Shown here in pieces: positions 52,442-62,448 of a DNA stretch of 64,000 nt. Made by a program: the position numbers and the translations under genes. The notes below the pieces were generated by a model. It did no database searches. It was not told the DNA's origin and was given only the letters and a program-made list of their open reading frames with translations. The stretch's first letter is position 1; every line of letters starts with the position of its first letter. Source of the stretch: Flavobacteriaceae bacterium (GTDB lineage: Bacteria > Bacteroidota > Bacteroidia > Flavobacteriales > Flavobacteriaceae); the NCBI GenBank assembly GCA_023264015.1, contig JALQTJ010000001.1, forward strand, positions 1 through 64,000, read 5' to 3'.

Positions 52442-54778
52442 TTAAGATTCTGTGTCAAAAAAAGATTGTAGACTGGTGAGATCTTTAAATAATACCTGCC
52501 TAGCGCGTGAACCCTCAAAGGGTCCTACAATTCCGGCAGCTTCAAGTTGATCAATGATTCTGCCTGCTCGATTATAGCCGATCTTCATTTTGCGCTGAAT
52601 CAATGAGGTAGATCCCTGCTGAGCTCCAACAACGATTTCTGCAGCTTCTTTAAATAAAGGATCGCGTTCATCCACAGAATCACTCAGCATTGAAGAGGAT
52701 TCATCTGCCTCGTATTCAGGAAGTAAGTAAGCGTCCGCATAGGCGCGTTGTGAACCAATGTAGTCGGTAATTTTCTCTACCTCTGGAGTGTCGACGAACG
52801 CACACTGCAATCGGATCATTTCATTTCCTTGGGTGTAAAGCATATCACCTCTACCAATAAGTTGATCTGCTCCCGACGCGTCTAGAATGGTTCTTGAGTC
52901 GATCTTTGAAGTTACTCTGAAGGCTAGGCGTGCGGGGAAATTGGCTTTAATAATTCCGGTAATCACGTTTACAGAAGGTCTTTGCGTCGCGATGATTAGG
53001 TGAATCCCAATAGCTCTAGCGAGTTGTGCTAATCGCGCGATTGGAGTTTCAACTTCTTTGCCCGCTGTCATGATCAAATCTGCGAACTCGTCTATCACCA
53101 AAACTAAATACGGTAAAAAGCGATGACCGTCGTTAGGGTTGAGTTTTCGTTTCACAAACTTGGCGTTGTACTCCTTAATATTACGGACCATCGCTGCTTT
53201 AAGTAAATCGTAGCGATCATCCATCTCTAAACAAAGAGAATTCAGCGTGTTAATTACCTTTTTGGTGTCCGTAATAATAGCATCCTCTGAATTGGGGAGT
53301 TTTGCGAGAAAATGACGTTCTATCTTATTGTAAAGCGTCAACTCTACTTTTTTAGGATCGACAAGTACAAATTTAATTTCTGCAGGGTGTTTCTTGTAGA
53401 GCAATGAAGTAAGTACGGCATTAAGCCCCACACTTTTTCCCTGACCAGTAGCCCCAGCCATCAAAAGGTGTGGCATCTTGGCGAGATCAACTACGAAGGT
53501 CTCATTCGAAATTGTTTTACCGAAAGCGATAGGGAGATCGAAGGGGGCTGTGCTGAACTTTTTTGAAGCAATAACCGATCGCATGCTCACAATAGCTGCA
53601 TGTTTATTGGGAACTTCAATACCGATGGTCCCTTTACCAGGTATAGGAGCTATAATACGAATACCAAGGGCCGATAGCGATAGTGCTATATCGTCCTCTA
53701 GATTCTTAATTTTTGAAATGCGAATCCCTGCTTCGGGTACAATCTCATAAAGGGTTACCGTTGGTCCTACCGTAGCAGATATGCGCTCAATAGCGATATT
53801 GTAGTTATTTAGGGTGTCTACAATTCTATTCTTATTGGCCTCAAGCTCTTCTTTGTCAATCTCTATTTGCGATTGGTCTCCTCCATGCTTGTCTAATAAG
53901 TCAATATGAGGCGCTTGGTATTTACTCAGTTCAAGAGTAGGATCAAATTCTCCAAAGTCTTCAACGAGTTGCTTTGATTTCTTTTCAAATTCGTCCTCTT
54001 CTGACGCATTAATTTCCAAGGCTACTTCTTCAATTGAAGGTTTATCAGATGTGTCAGGTTTTGGGGTGACCTCGGTTGCAATGGGCTCAAGGATATACTC
54101 TTCTTGGAGAGAAGCTTCTTCATTATCAATCGGCTCAATGGGTTCTTCCCATTCTGAGTCCTCTTCTGTAGAAGTCTCTTTAGGCTTGTTTTGTCTTTTC
54201 AAGGCAGGTAGATTGACTTTTGGCACTGAATATTGAATCCTCGGAAAACTCAGTTGAGGGGTCCACGACCAGGCGACTACGGCGTATACGATGGCCGAAA
54301 ACAATAAAGTAAAAAGTAAGCCTAATCTGCCTATATAGCTGGTAATCAGTTCTCCAACTTCAAAACCAACAACGCCAGAATAAATAGACCCTGCTTCTAA
54401 TATGAGGTAGAGCAAAAAGGTAATCCACAGCATCCAAAATAATGCCGTTGTCCACCAATTCAAAAAACGCTTAAAAGTGAGGGTGTCAAAAAATAGTGTA
54501 AAACCACTAAGCAATAGGGTCAAGGGAATAAGCAAAGCTGAAATACCAAACCCTCTGTAAACCAAAATATAACCGATCTGTACCCCTAGGAGATTTAGTG
54601 TATTTTGAACGGTTTGCGCAGTGTTTGTTGCGGCCTCTATGACACTGAGATCGGTTTTCCAATGCAGCAGAAACGAAACACTTGCGATAAGACTCGCTAA
54701 CCCTATAAAAAAGAGTAAGGCCCCAGAAACGATGCGAAACTTGGCTTTTTTTGCGGTTGATTTTGCTGCTCGACTCAT
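52442..54778 (-). CDS. ftsK: DNA translocase FtsK
   Basis: N-terminal TM helices; acidic linker; HLLMAGATGQGKSVGLNAVL; IDEFADLIMTAGKEVE; ATQRPSVNVITGIIKANFPARLAFRV; gamma domain. Confidence 0.95.
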   Translation of the reverse strand: MSRAAKSTAKKAKFRIVSGALLFFIGLASLIASVSFLLHWKTDLSVIEAATNTAQTVQNTLNLLGVQIGYILVYRGFGISALLIPLTLLLSGFTLFFDTLTFKRFLNWWTTALFWMLWITFLLYLILEAGSIYSGVVGFEVGELITSYIGRLGLLFTLLFSAIVYAVVAWSWTPQLSFPRIQYSVPKVNLPALKRQNKPKETSTEEDSEWEEPIEPIDNEEASLQEEYILEPIATEVTPKPDTSDKPSIEEVALEINASEEDEFEKKSKQLVEDFGEFDPTLELSKYQAPHIDLLDKHGGDQSQIEIDKEELEANKNRIVDTLNNYNIAIERISATVGPTVTLYEIVPEAGIRISKIKNLEDDIALSLSALGIRIIAPIPGKGTIGIEVPNKHAAIVSMRSVIASKKFSTAPFDLPIAFGKTISNETFVVDLAKMPHLLMAGATGQGKSVGLNAVLTSLLYKKHPAEIKFVLVDPKKVELTLYNKIERHFLAKLPNSEDAIITDTKKVINTLNSLCLEMDDRYDLLKAAMVRNIKEYNAKFVKRKLNPNDGHRFLPYLVLVIDEFADLIMTAGKEVETPIARLAQLARAIGIHLIIATQRPSVNVITGIIKANFPARLAFRVTSKIDSRTILDASGADQLIGRGDMLYTQGNEMIRLQCAFVDTPEVEKITDYIGSQRAYADAYLLPEYEADESSSMLSDSVDERDPLFKEAAEIVVGAQQGSTSLIQRKMKIGYNRAGRIIDQLEAAGIVGPFEGSRARQVLFKDLTSLQSFFDTES

Positions 54779-54829
54779 GAAGGTCTAAATTACGACAATT
54801 CCTTACTGCGTGTAGGGATAAGTGCAGAC

Positions 54830-56269
54830 TTAGGTGGTGGGAATTAATTTTCGAATTTTAAGCGATAAGGCAGCAAATAATAAGGTCATAAACGGGCTTA
54901 CGTAATTGAAGACCGCATAAGCGAAATATTCGAAGACTGAAACGCCTAAAACACTGCTGTGGTATGCTCCGCAGGTATTCCAAGGAACAAGTACTGAAGT
55001 AACCGTCCCTGAATCTTCAATAGTTCGGCTAAGATTCTCGGGGGCAAGCCCTTTTTGCTCGTAGGCCTTTGCGAACATTTTGCCAGGAACGACGATCGCT
55101 AGGTACTGATCTGAGGCTGTTACATTTAAGGCCAAACAACTTCCTACCGTATTGGCCACGAGTCCAAAAGTTGATTTTGAAAGTTTAAGTAAGGCCGCCG
55201 TGATTTTTGAAAGTGCTCCTATAGATTCCATGACACCTCCAAAAACCATTGCACAGATGATCAGCCATATCGTTCCTAACATTCCTGCCATTCCTCCTGA
55301 AGTGAACAGATCATTGAGTACAGTGTTCGAGCTCTCTACGGCAAGATCAACGGTGATAGCGTTTAACAAAGTGATGTAAACCGATTCGAAATTTAGTTCG
55401 GTACTTCCGCTTAAGGAGCGAATGAGATCAGGTTGAAAAAATAAGGCGGCAAGTGCTCCTCCTAATGTTCCAATAAGTAGAGCAGCCAATGGGGGAGTTT
55501 TACGAACAATTAAAGCGATTACAAGGACAGGAACGCTGAAGAGCCATGGGCTTATTGAAAAGGATTCGGTAATAGCGTTGAGAAGGCTTGCTGTTTCAAC
55601 TGCAGCAGCAGGTTCTACAGTAGCACTTAAAATACCAAAAACAATAAGCGTTATCACCAGGGTAGGAACGGTGGTGTAAAGCATATAGCGTATATGGGTG
55701 AATAAATCGGTCCCAGCCATCGCTGCTGCCAGGTTGGTGGTATCACTCAAAGGAGACATTTTATCTCCAAAATAGGCTCCTGAGAGAATAGCACCTGCGG
55801 TCATCCCCATAGGTATGCCCATCGCGTTTCCCACACCAACCAAGGCAATCCCTACGGTAGCCGAGGTGGTCCATGAGCTTCCTGTAGCTACCGAAATCAG
55901 TGCACAAACCAAAACACTAACTAAAAGAAAAATACTCGGGTTTAAAAGCTGAATACCATAGTAAATCATAGTAGGTATAATACCGCTTAACAACCAGGTT
56001 CCAGAAAGAGCTCCCACCATAAGAAGAATAAGTAAGGCAGAAGAGGTTGATTTCAAGTTGTCTGCCACAGCATTCATCATTTCCTCGTATGAAACCCCTT
56101 TGACGAATCCGACGATAGCGGCGACCGCTCCACCTAATAAGAGTACAAATTGATTGGATCCGTCGAGACTGGCATCCTTGAAATAAAAGACGTTGATCGC
56201 AAGCATCACGATTAACGCAATCAACGGAAAAAGGGCCTCACTTAGACGGATAGATCGAGAAGAACTCAT
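54830..56269 (-). CDS. nhaC: NhaC-family Na+/H+ antiporter
   Basis: GALSGTWLLSGIIPTMIYYG; SGAYFGDKMSPLSDTTNLAAAMAGTDLFTHIRYMLYTTVP. Confidence 0.88.
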   Translation of the reverse strand: MSSSRSIRLSEALFPLIALIVMLAINVFYFKDASLDGSNQFVLLLGGAVAAIVGFVKGVSYEEMMNAVADNLKSTSSALLILLMVGALSGTWLLSGIIPTMIYYGIQLLNPSIFLLVSVLVCALISVATGSSWTTSATVGIALVGVGNAMGIPMGMTAGAILSGAYFGDKMSPLSDTTNLAAAMAGTDLFTHIRYMLYTTVPTLVITLIVFGILSATVEPAAAVETASLLNAITESFSISPWLFSVPVLVIALIVRKTPPLAALLIGTLGGALAALFFQPDLIRSLSGSTELNFESVYITLLNAITVDLAVESSNTVLNDLFTSGGMAGMLGTIWLIICAMVFGGVMESIGALSKITAALLKLSKSTFGLVANTVGSCLALNVTASDQYLAIVVPGKMFAKAYEQKGLAPENLSRTIEDSGTVTSVLVPWNTCGAYHSSVLGVSVFEYFAYAVFNYVSPFMTLLFAALSLKIRKLIPTT

Positions 56270-56373
56270 AGGCAGATGATTATCTTGCGATATTACAACA
56301 AATCGCCTGTTTCTGCCAATTTATACTGCATGGCATTAACAAAGATCTACTAGCGTTTACCGTTAAAACGTCT

Positions 56374-56381
56374 TAATTTTG
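56374..56381 (+). promoter_or_regulatory. -7 element TAATTTTG for lpdA
   Basis: Exact TAnnTTTG, 21 nt before ATG at 56403. Confidence 0.5.
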
Positions 56382-56402
56382 CAGGACAATTATTGATCCA
56401 CT

Positions 56403-57806
56403 ATGCAAAAGTTTGACGTTATCGTTATCGGTGCCGGACCTGGAGGGTATGTTGCTGCAATTCGTTGCGCACAACTAGGAATGAATACTGCCATTGTTGA
56501 AAAAGAAAGCACTTTAGGAGGTACCTGTTTGAACGTAGGGTGTATTCCTTCAAAGGCTTTGCTCGATTCTTCGCATCACTACGAGGCAATCTTGCACGAC
56601 AGTAAGGCCCACGGTATTGACATCGAAGGTAAGATCTCAGTAGACTTTGAAGCTATGATTGCTCGCAAGCAGTCTGTTGTGGATCAGACCGTTAAGGGAA
56701 TAGATTTCTTAATGGATAAAAACAAGATCACCGTCTTAAAGGGGCTAGGAAGCTTTATAGATGCCCATACACTAAAGATTAGTGGGGCAGAGGGAACTCA
56801 AGAGGTGACTGCAGACAAGTTCATTATCGCTACGGGATCTAAGCCCGGTAGTCTCCAATTCATAGACTTAGATAAAGAACGCATTATTACCTCAACTGAG
56901 GCATTGTCACTCAAAGAGATACCTAGGCATCTTGTGGTAATAGGAGGAGGGGTAATAGGCCTTGAGCTTGGTCAGGTATACCGTAGATTGGGTGCAGAAG
57001 TGAGCGTAGTCGAATACGCTGATCGCATTACACCTTCTATGGATAGCGCACTTTCAAAAGAGCTTATGAAGGTCTTAAAGAAGCAAGGCATTAAATTCTA
57101 CCTTTCTCATGCCGTTCAGAAGGTGGATAGAAAAGGAGAAAGTGTAGTTGTAGAGGCCTTGTCGAAGAAAGAAGAAAAGGTAGTGCTTGAAGGGGACTAC
57201 GCTTTGGTTTCGGTCGGGAGAGTCCCAAATACCGAAGGCTTAGGCCTTGAAAACACCTCTTTGACACTTGATGAACGAGGACGAATCGCAGTAAATGAAC
57301 ATTTGCAAACTGCTGAAAAACACATTTATGCCATTGGTGATGTGATACAAGGAGCCATGCTCGCACACAAGGCTGAAGAAGAGGGTGTGTTTGTAGCCGA
57401 AACACTAGCGGGACAAAAACCTCATATTAACTATAACCTTATACCGTCGGTGGTGTATACTTGGCCAGAAGTGGCTTCGGTAGGTCAGACTGAAGAACAA
57501 CTGAAAGCATCAGGTGTGGCTTACAAATCAGGTTCATTTCCAATGCGTGCATTGGGAAGATCTAGGGCTAGCGGTGATATAGATGGATTCATTAAGATTC
57601 TAGCAGACCAGCAGACCGATGAAGTATTAGGTATACACATGATTGGTGCACGTTGCGCTGATTTAATCGCAGAAGCTGTGACTGCTATGGAATTTAGAGC
57701 TTCAGCTGAAGATATTGCACGCATGTCACACGCGCATCCAACCTATGCAGAAGCCGTTAAAGAAGCTGCCCTTGCGGCTACAGAAAACAGGGCCCTTCAT
57801 GTTTAG
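56403..57806 (+). CDS. lpdA: Dihydrolipoyl dehydrogenase
   Basis: VIVIGAGPGGYVAAIRCAQLG; GGTCLNVGCIPSKALL redox disulfide; HAHPTYAEAVKEAAL. Confidence 0.96.
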   Translation: MQKFDVIVIGAGPGGYVAAIRCAQLGMNTAIVEKESTLGGTCLNVGCIPSKALLDSSHHYEAILHDSKAHGIDIEGKISVDFEAMIARKQSVVDQTVKGIDFLMDKNKITVLKGLGSFIDAHTLKISGAEGTQEVTADKFIIATGSKPGSLQFIDLDKERIITSTEALSLKEIPRHLVVIGGGVIGLELGQVYRRLGAEVSVVEYADRITPSMDSALSKELMKVLKKQGIKFYLSHAVQKVDRKGESVVVEALSKKEEKVVLEGDYALVSVGRVPNTEGLGLENTSLTLDERGRIAVNEHLQTAEKHIYAIGDVIQGAMLAHKAEEEGVFVAETLAGQKPHINYNLIPSVVYTWPEVASVGQTEEQLKASGVAYKSGSFPMRALGRSRASGDIDGFIKILADQQTDEVLGIHMIGARCADLIAEAVTAMEFRASAEDIARMSHAHPTYAEAVKEAALAATENRALHV

Positions 57807-59068
57807 TGTCTGAAAAAATCCATATTGAAGAGGCTTTCAACCAGAGCCTAGAATCGTTCCGCTCTAATCACTTTCTTTTAGCTTGCAGTGGCGGAGTTGA
57901 CAGTGTAGTTCTAGCACATCTTTTGCATCGAAATAGCTATTCTTTTGGAATAGCTCATGCAAACTTTCAATTGCGTGATGAAGAGAGTGAATTAGACGCC
58001 ATATTTGTTCAAGACCTGGCAAATGATTTCAACGTTCCGTGTTACAGTAAGGTGTTTGAACTCGATCAGTCAAAGAGCATTCAAGAAGAGGCAAGAAATC
58101 TTCGGTATAACTGGTTTTATTCATTGCTAAAATCGAAGGGATACGACTACGTACTAACAGCGCATCACGAAGATGACAGTATTGAAGGAATGCTCATGAG
58201 TGTTTTTAGTGGTGCTTCTTTGCATCGCTTGAGCGGCATTGATCATAATCAATTCGTGTTGAGACCTCTTAAAGAAGCTACTAAGCGTCAAATCATTGAC
58301 TATGCTCAACGCATCGGTATTAACTATAGATCCGATTCTAGTAATCAAAAAAATGATTATCTCAGAAATTTTGTACGCAATAAAATCCTCAACGATTTAA
58401 ATACAAAACTCTCACATTCAGATGAAAAGCTGCGCTACAGCCTATCTTACTTTAAGCGAACACTAAGGCTTCAGGAGTCGTACAGAAGACTTCTCTTAGA
58501 TGAACTCTGGTCTCAAGGTGAAGATTGGGAGGCTTTTACTATTGATGCGCTCAAAGCAAATGAGAATAGTTCAGATGTACTCCAGCTGCTTTTTGAACCT
58601 TATGGGTTTAAGGATTTTCGAGCACTTAGTCACTTGCTGGATGCTGAAAATGGTAAAGAGGTGAGTTCTTTGTCGCATAGGATTTATAGATTTGACCATC
58701 ACTTGTTACTGACTCCTCTTACTTCTTTGAAGATTCGCTACCAGTTTTCTTTTGATGATCCTCGTAAAAGAGATAAGACGCTCAAAGCTTCAGTTGCCGA
58801 GATCAATGTTCATCCAGAAGCCAAGCTGTCGGAAATTGAAGTGAGAAAGTGGAATACTTCAGATAAAGTGCTATTGAAGCATCAAAAATCCCCTAAAAAG
58901 CTTTCCAAGGTTTTAAGAGATATGAAGCTCAATCCTATTGTAAAAGAAAGACTTCAGGTGGTATGCCACAAAAACCAAATTCTTCGTTGCCTGACCTTCT
59001 CGACTATTGACATTCAATTAGAGGTTAATTTTTCATCCCATAAAATCGTGTACGTATGGCGAGAATAG
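57806..59068 (+). CDS. tilS: tRNA(Ile)-lysidine synthetase
   Basis: FLLACSGGVDSVVLAHLL PP-loop; LTAHHEDDSIEGMLMSVFSGA; DSSNQKNDYLRNFVRNKI. Probable GTG start overlapping the lpdA stop. Confidence 0.92.
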   Translation: MSEKIHIEEAFNQSLESFRSNHFLLACSGGVDSVVLAHLLHRNSYSFGIAHANFQLRDEESELDAIFVQDLANDFNVPCYSKVFELDQSKSIQEEARNLRYNWFYSLLKSKGYDYVLTAHHEDDSIEGMLMSVFSGASLHRLSGIDHNQFVLRPLKEATKRQIIDYAQRIGINYRSDSSNQKNDYLRNFVRNKILNDLNTKLSHSDEKLRYSLSYFKRTLRLQESYRRLLLDELWSQGEDWEAFTIDALKANENSSDVLQLLFEPYGFKDFRALSHLLDAENGKEVSSLSHRIYRFDHHLLLTPLTSLKIRYQFSFDDPRKRDKTLKASVAEINVHPEAKLSEIEVRKWNTSDKVLLKHQKSPKKLSKVLRDMKLNPIVKERLQVVCHKNQILRCLTFSTIDIQLEVNFSSHKIVYVWRE

Positions 59069-60987
59069 TAGTGCTCCTTCTGGCTTCATGCTTATGGGTG
59101 TCGGGTTACACTCAATTTAGTGCGACTCAGGTTTCTTGGGATACAGAATGGGAAGAATTAGGTGACGCTCAATACAAACTCATTTTCAATGCCTCTATTG
59201 AAGAGGGGTGGCATATCTTCTCTCAATATTCTCCAGAGGGCGGAAGTCAACCGGCGTTTTTTGAATTCATTGAAACCGAGGCATACCAAAGGATAGGCCC
59301 AGTAATTGAGCCTACTCCTGAAGCCTATTACAATGATGTATTTGAAATTACCGAGCAGATCTTTACAGAGAAGGTACGATTTGAGCAAGTGGTTGAGGTA
59401 TATGATCTGACTAAACCCATTGAAATCACATTGTATTATCAGGTCTGTAAAGAGCTGTGTATCTCTGCGAGTGAAGACTTTATATTTCAAATTGGACAGT
59501 CTTCTAATACTACTACTGAAGATAATGTTGTTGAGCCTAGAGACGCTCTTAAGTCGGCGCTAGATTTAAAGCTTGATCTTAAGAATGAACGGTATCTAGA
59601 AAGTATTGGAGCAAAAGAAGGATCATTGAATATATGGAGCCTTGCCCTTTTGGGATTTTTAGGTGGACTTATAGCGCTATTAACTCCTTGTGTGCTGCCG
59701 ATTATTCCACTTACGGTTTCGTATTTCAATCAAAAAAAGAATGCTACACCTTGGGCCGTGCTCTATGGCCTTTCTATCATTGTGTTGTATATAAGCGCAG
59801 GCCTTCCGTTTCTATTTGGATCCAAGGCAGATCCGCAGTTATTCAACGAAATCGCCAGTCACCCGGCGGTCAATTTCTTACTGTTTATCGTACTGTTGCT
59901 TTTTGCGCTTTCGTTTATTTTTTGCTTCGAATTAAATCTACCCTCGAGCTGGATTCGTATCACAGATCAAAAAAGTGAACGAACGAAAGGATTTGTTTCA
60001 GTCCTTTTTATGGCCTTGACTTTAGTTTTAGCCTCGTTTTCTTGTACAGGTCCCATCTTAGGTGGAGTCTTGGGTGCCCTTGCGACCCAAACAGAGGCAG
60101 GCACTTTTGGGGTTTCATTACTTGTGATATTAGGTGCTTTTGGAGTAGCACTAGCCCTTCCGTTTACGCTTCTTGCCATTTTCCCTAATGCCTTATCAAG
60201 ATTGCCAAAAAGTGGGGAATGGATGAATTCAGTGAAGTTTGTTTTGGGGGTTCTTGAACTCGTCTTAGCGTTCAAATTCTTATCGAATACAGATTTGGTC
60301 GCGGGTTGGTCATTCTTTAAGTACGAGATAATCGTTGGCATTTGGTTTATTATTGGTGTAAGTGCTACCCTATATCTACTTGTTAAACTTTGGAATGACA
60401 CCACAAATCGAATAGTTGGCGTACTAATTCTGATGCCTGTACTTTGGCTTGCAGTTGTTAGCGGGCTTGCGTTGAAGGATCCTTTAAAAGGCGGTGTTAT
60501 TAACACCTTTGCACCTCCTTTATATTATACTTTGAATGCCGAAGAAACGCCTTGTCCTCTGGGTCTTGAATGTTCTTTAAATTTTGAAGAAGGCCTGCAA
60601 CGAGCTCAAGCTGAAAACAAGCCTATTTTCATTGACTTTACTGGGTATTCTTGCGTCAATTGCCGGAGAATGGAGGCTGAGGTTTGGAGCGACCCGCGGA
60701 TCTATTCCTACCTAAAAGAAGACGTTATTCTCGTTAGTTTGTACGTTGACGATAGAACTGAATTAGCTTCTTCTTTAAGAGGTAAATACCAATTGCCCGA
60801 TGGCCGCATTAAATCGATACGTACCATTGGTCAGTATTGGTCTTTGTTTCAAGCGGTAAACTTTAAGTCTATTTCACAGCCTTTTTATGTGCTATTGAAT
60901 CATGACCTAACGCTAATCCAAGAACCTATTCAATTCAGTTCACGAAGCGCCTTTTTGGCTTGGATGGAGCGCGCTTTGCAAGAATAG
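59056..60987 (+). CDS. dsbD: DsbD-like thiol:disulfide interchange protein
   Basis: Signal peptide; LLTPCVLPIIPLTVSYF; SFSCTGPILGGVLG; C-terminal thioredoxin fold DFTGYSCVNCRRMEAEVW. Confidence 0.92.
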   Translation: MARIVVLLLASCLWVSGYTQFSATQVSWDTEWEELGDAQYKLIFNASIEEGWHIFSQYSPEGGSQPAFFEFIETEAYQRIGPVIEPTPEAYYNDVFEITEQIFTEKVRFEQVVEVYDLTKPIEITLYYQVCKELCISASEDFIFQIGQSSNTTTEDNVVEPRDALKSALDLKLDLKNERYLESIGAKEGSLNIWSLALLGFLGGLIALLTPCVLPIIPLTVSYFNQKKNATPWAVLYGLSIIVLYISAGLPFLFGSKADPQLFNEIASHPAVNFLLFIVLLLFALSFIFCFELNLPSSWIRITDQKSERTKGFVSVLFMALTLVLASFSCTGPILGGVLGALATQTEAGTFGVSLLVILGAFGVALALPFTLLAIFPNALSRLPKSGEWMNSVKFVLGVLELVLAFKFLSNTDLVAGWSFFKYEIIVGIWFIIGVSATLYLLVKLWNDTTNRIVGVLILMPVLWLAVVSGLALKDPLKGGVINTFAPPLYYTLNAEETPCPLGLECSLNFEEGLQRAQAENKPIFIDFTGYSCVNCRRMEAEVWSDPRIYSYLKEDVILVSLYVDDRTELASSLRGKYQLPDGRIKSIRTIGQYWSLFQAVNFKSISQPFYVLLNHDLTLIQEPIQFSSRSAFLAWMERALQE

Positions 60988-61041
60988 CACAATTCCTTAT
61001 CACTGTTTGAGAGTTGCGGTAAACCCTCTGTTCTTTGAGGG

Positions 61042-62448
61042 ATGGTTTATGCGCAAAAGACATTCGTTCAAAAAGGAATCGATGTAGAAATAAGCACGAT
61101 CTCTCTTACCTTACAAAAAGGATATGGTGTGCGCAGTTCAGGTATTCCCTTGGCACTGGTTAAGGATCAGTGTGATCGCGCCAAAATAGTATTGGATCAA
61201 ATAGGCCTTCGCCTCAAGGGAGTTAGGTATATATTTCAAGCCTCAATTTCTGCAAATACCACTTCTTATGTTGCCTCTGAGATGGCTGTTGTTGCTCTTT
61301 TAGTTGACGGTTTAAAGGGACGATTACAAAACGATATTCGTGATGATATTTATGTTGGCAGCTTTGACCTTAATGGCAGGGCACTTGCGCTGGAGTATCC
61401 AGAGAAATATTATGTGGCTGCTTTGAAGAGGGGGGCTAAGCATCTTATTTTGCCAGAGACAAATATCAAACAACTCCCTAGATCCAATGAGGTCATCCTA
61501 GTTGGAATCCGCACACTTTTAGATCTATTGCAATTTTTGGAAACGCGAAGTGTTCGCCCTGTAGAGGATAAACCGGTTGAGCTTTCTTGCGATCAAGAAA
61601 TAACACCCTTCTTCTCTCAACCTACGGCGGCTAGAGCCTTAGATTTAGCGATTATCGGAAGACATCATTTACTCATATTTGGAAGACCAGGTATAGGTAA
61701 AACTTCAATCATACAGCACTACATGAAGGTTTTACCTGCCTTGAATAAAGTACAGAAGAAGAGTTTGTGGCCTATAGAGGTAAAGAGAAACAAACCGCTA
61801 TCGGAATGTATTCCGGTCGTGTATATTCATCCTAAAATGAGTGTAAACGAAATTTATGGGGGAGGACGACAGGCGTTCCCTGGAGCCATCTCTTTAGCGC
61901 ACCACGGTATCGTCGTAGCCGATGAATTGGATCATTTTTCTAAGCTTAAACTTGAGACGCTGAAAATGGGGCTTGAGGAGGGCGAAGCTGTATTAGACAA
62001 GAATCAAAATACGGCACGCTATCCTGCAGCATTTACTTTGATCGGGAGTTGTAATGAAGACCTCCGAGAATTAAGTGTAACGCAATTTTCATCCTCTTTC
62101 TTAGATCGCATTGACCTCATTGTTCAGCTCCATAAGCCTAATTTGGATGAGGAGCTATGCTTTTTTGATCCGAAAGAAGTTCGATACAGACTCGACCAAG
62201 CCATTGGCTATAGGGATGAGATGAAAGCGAAGTATTCATTTGAGTCACCTATAGCCACTTACCGCAACCTACCTATTTCAAAAGATGGTAAGTCGTTTAT
62301 TCAAAAGGTCATAGGTTCTGATAAAGGTTCTGTGCGAAGCCTTAATCGTTGGATTCAAACTTCTTTTTCAATGATGTTTCTAGATCAGAATACTCACCTT
62401 ACAGAAGAACAGTTGGCGGAAGCCTTGAGCTTCAAAAGACTTCACTAA
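61042..62448 (+). CDS. Strongly diverged ComM/YifB (Mg-chelatase-like) AAA+ ATPase
   Basis: N-domain DVEISTISLTLQKGYGVRSSGIPLALVKD; Walker A GRPGIGKTS; PGAISLAHHGIVVADELDHF; SSFLDRIDLIVQLHKP; CPCG/RPFRxPHH motifs absent. Confidence 0.8.
   Translation: MVYAQKTFVQKGIDVEISTISLTLQKGYGVRSSGIPLALVKDQCDRAKIVLDQIGLRLKGVRYIFQASISANTTSYVASEMAVVALLVDGLKGRLQNDIRDDIYVGSFDLNGRALALEYPEKYYVAALKRGAKHLILPETNIKQLPRSNEVILVGIRTLLDLLQFLETRSVRPVEDKPVELSCDQEITPFFSQPTAARALDLAIIGRHHLLIFGRPGIGKTSIIQHYMKVLPALNKVQKKSLWPIEVKRNKPLSECIPVVYIHPKMSVNEIYGGGRQAFPGAISLAHHGIVVADELDHFSKLKLETLKMGLEEGEAVLDKNQNTARYPAAFTLIGSCNEDLRELSVTQFSSSFLDRIDLIVQLHKPNLDEELCFFDPKEVRYRLDQAIGYRDEMKAKYSFESPIATYRNLPISKDGKSFIQKVIGSDKGSVRSLNRWIQTSFSMMFLDQNTHLTEEQLAEALSFKRLH

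Noticed and set aside
59634-60506. ORFs 59634-59978(+) and 59967-60506(-) within dsbD
   Set aside because: Out-of-frame and antisense readings of DsbD transmembrane-coding sequence; no independent support.
61042-62448. ComM-like gene as a frameshifted or truncated pseudogene
   Set aside because: Uninterrupted 468-codon ORF with conserved ATPase motifs and a recognisable C-terminal lid; divergence rather than decay.
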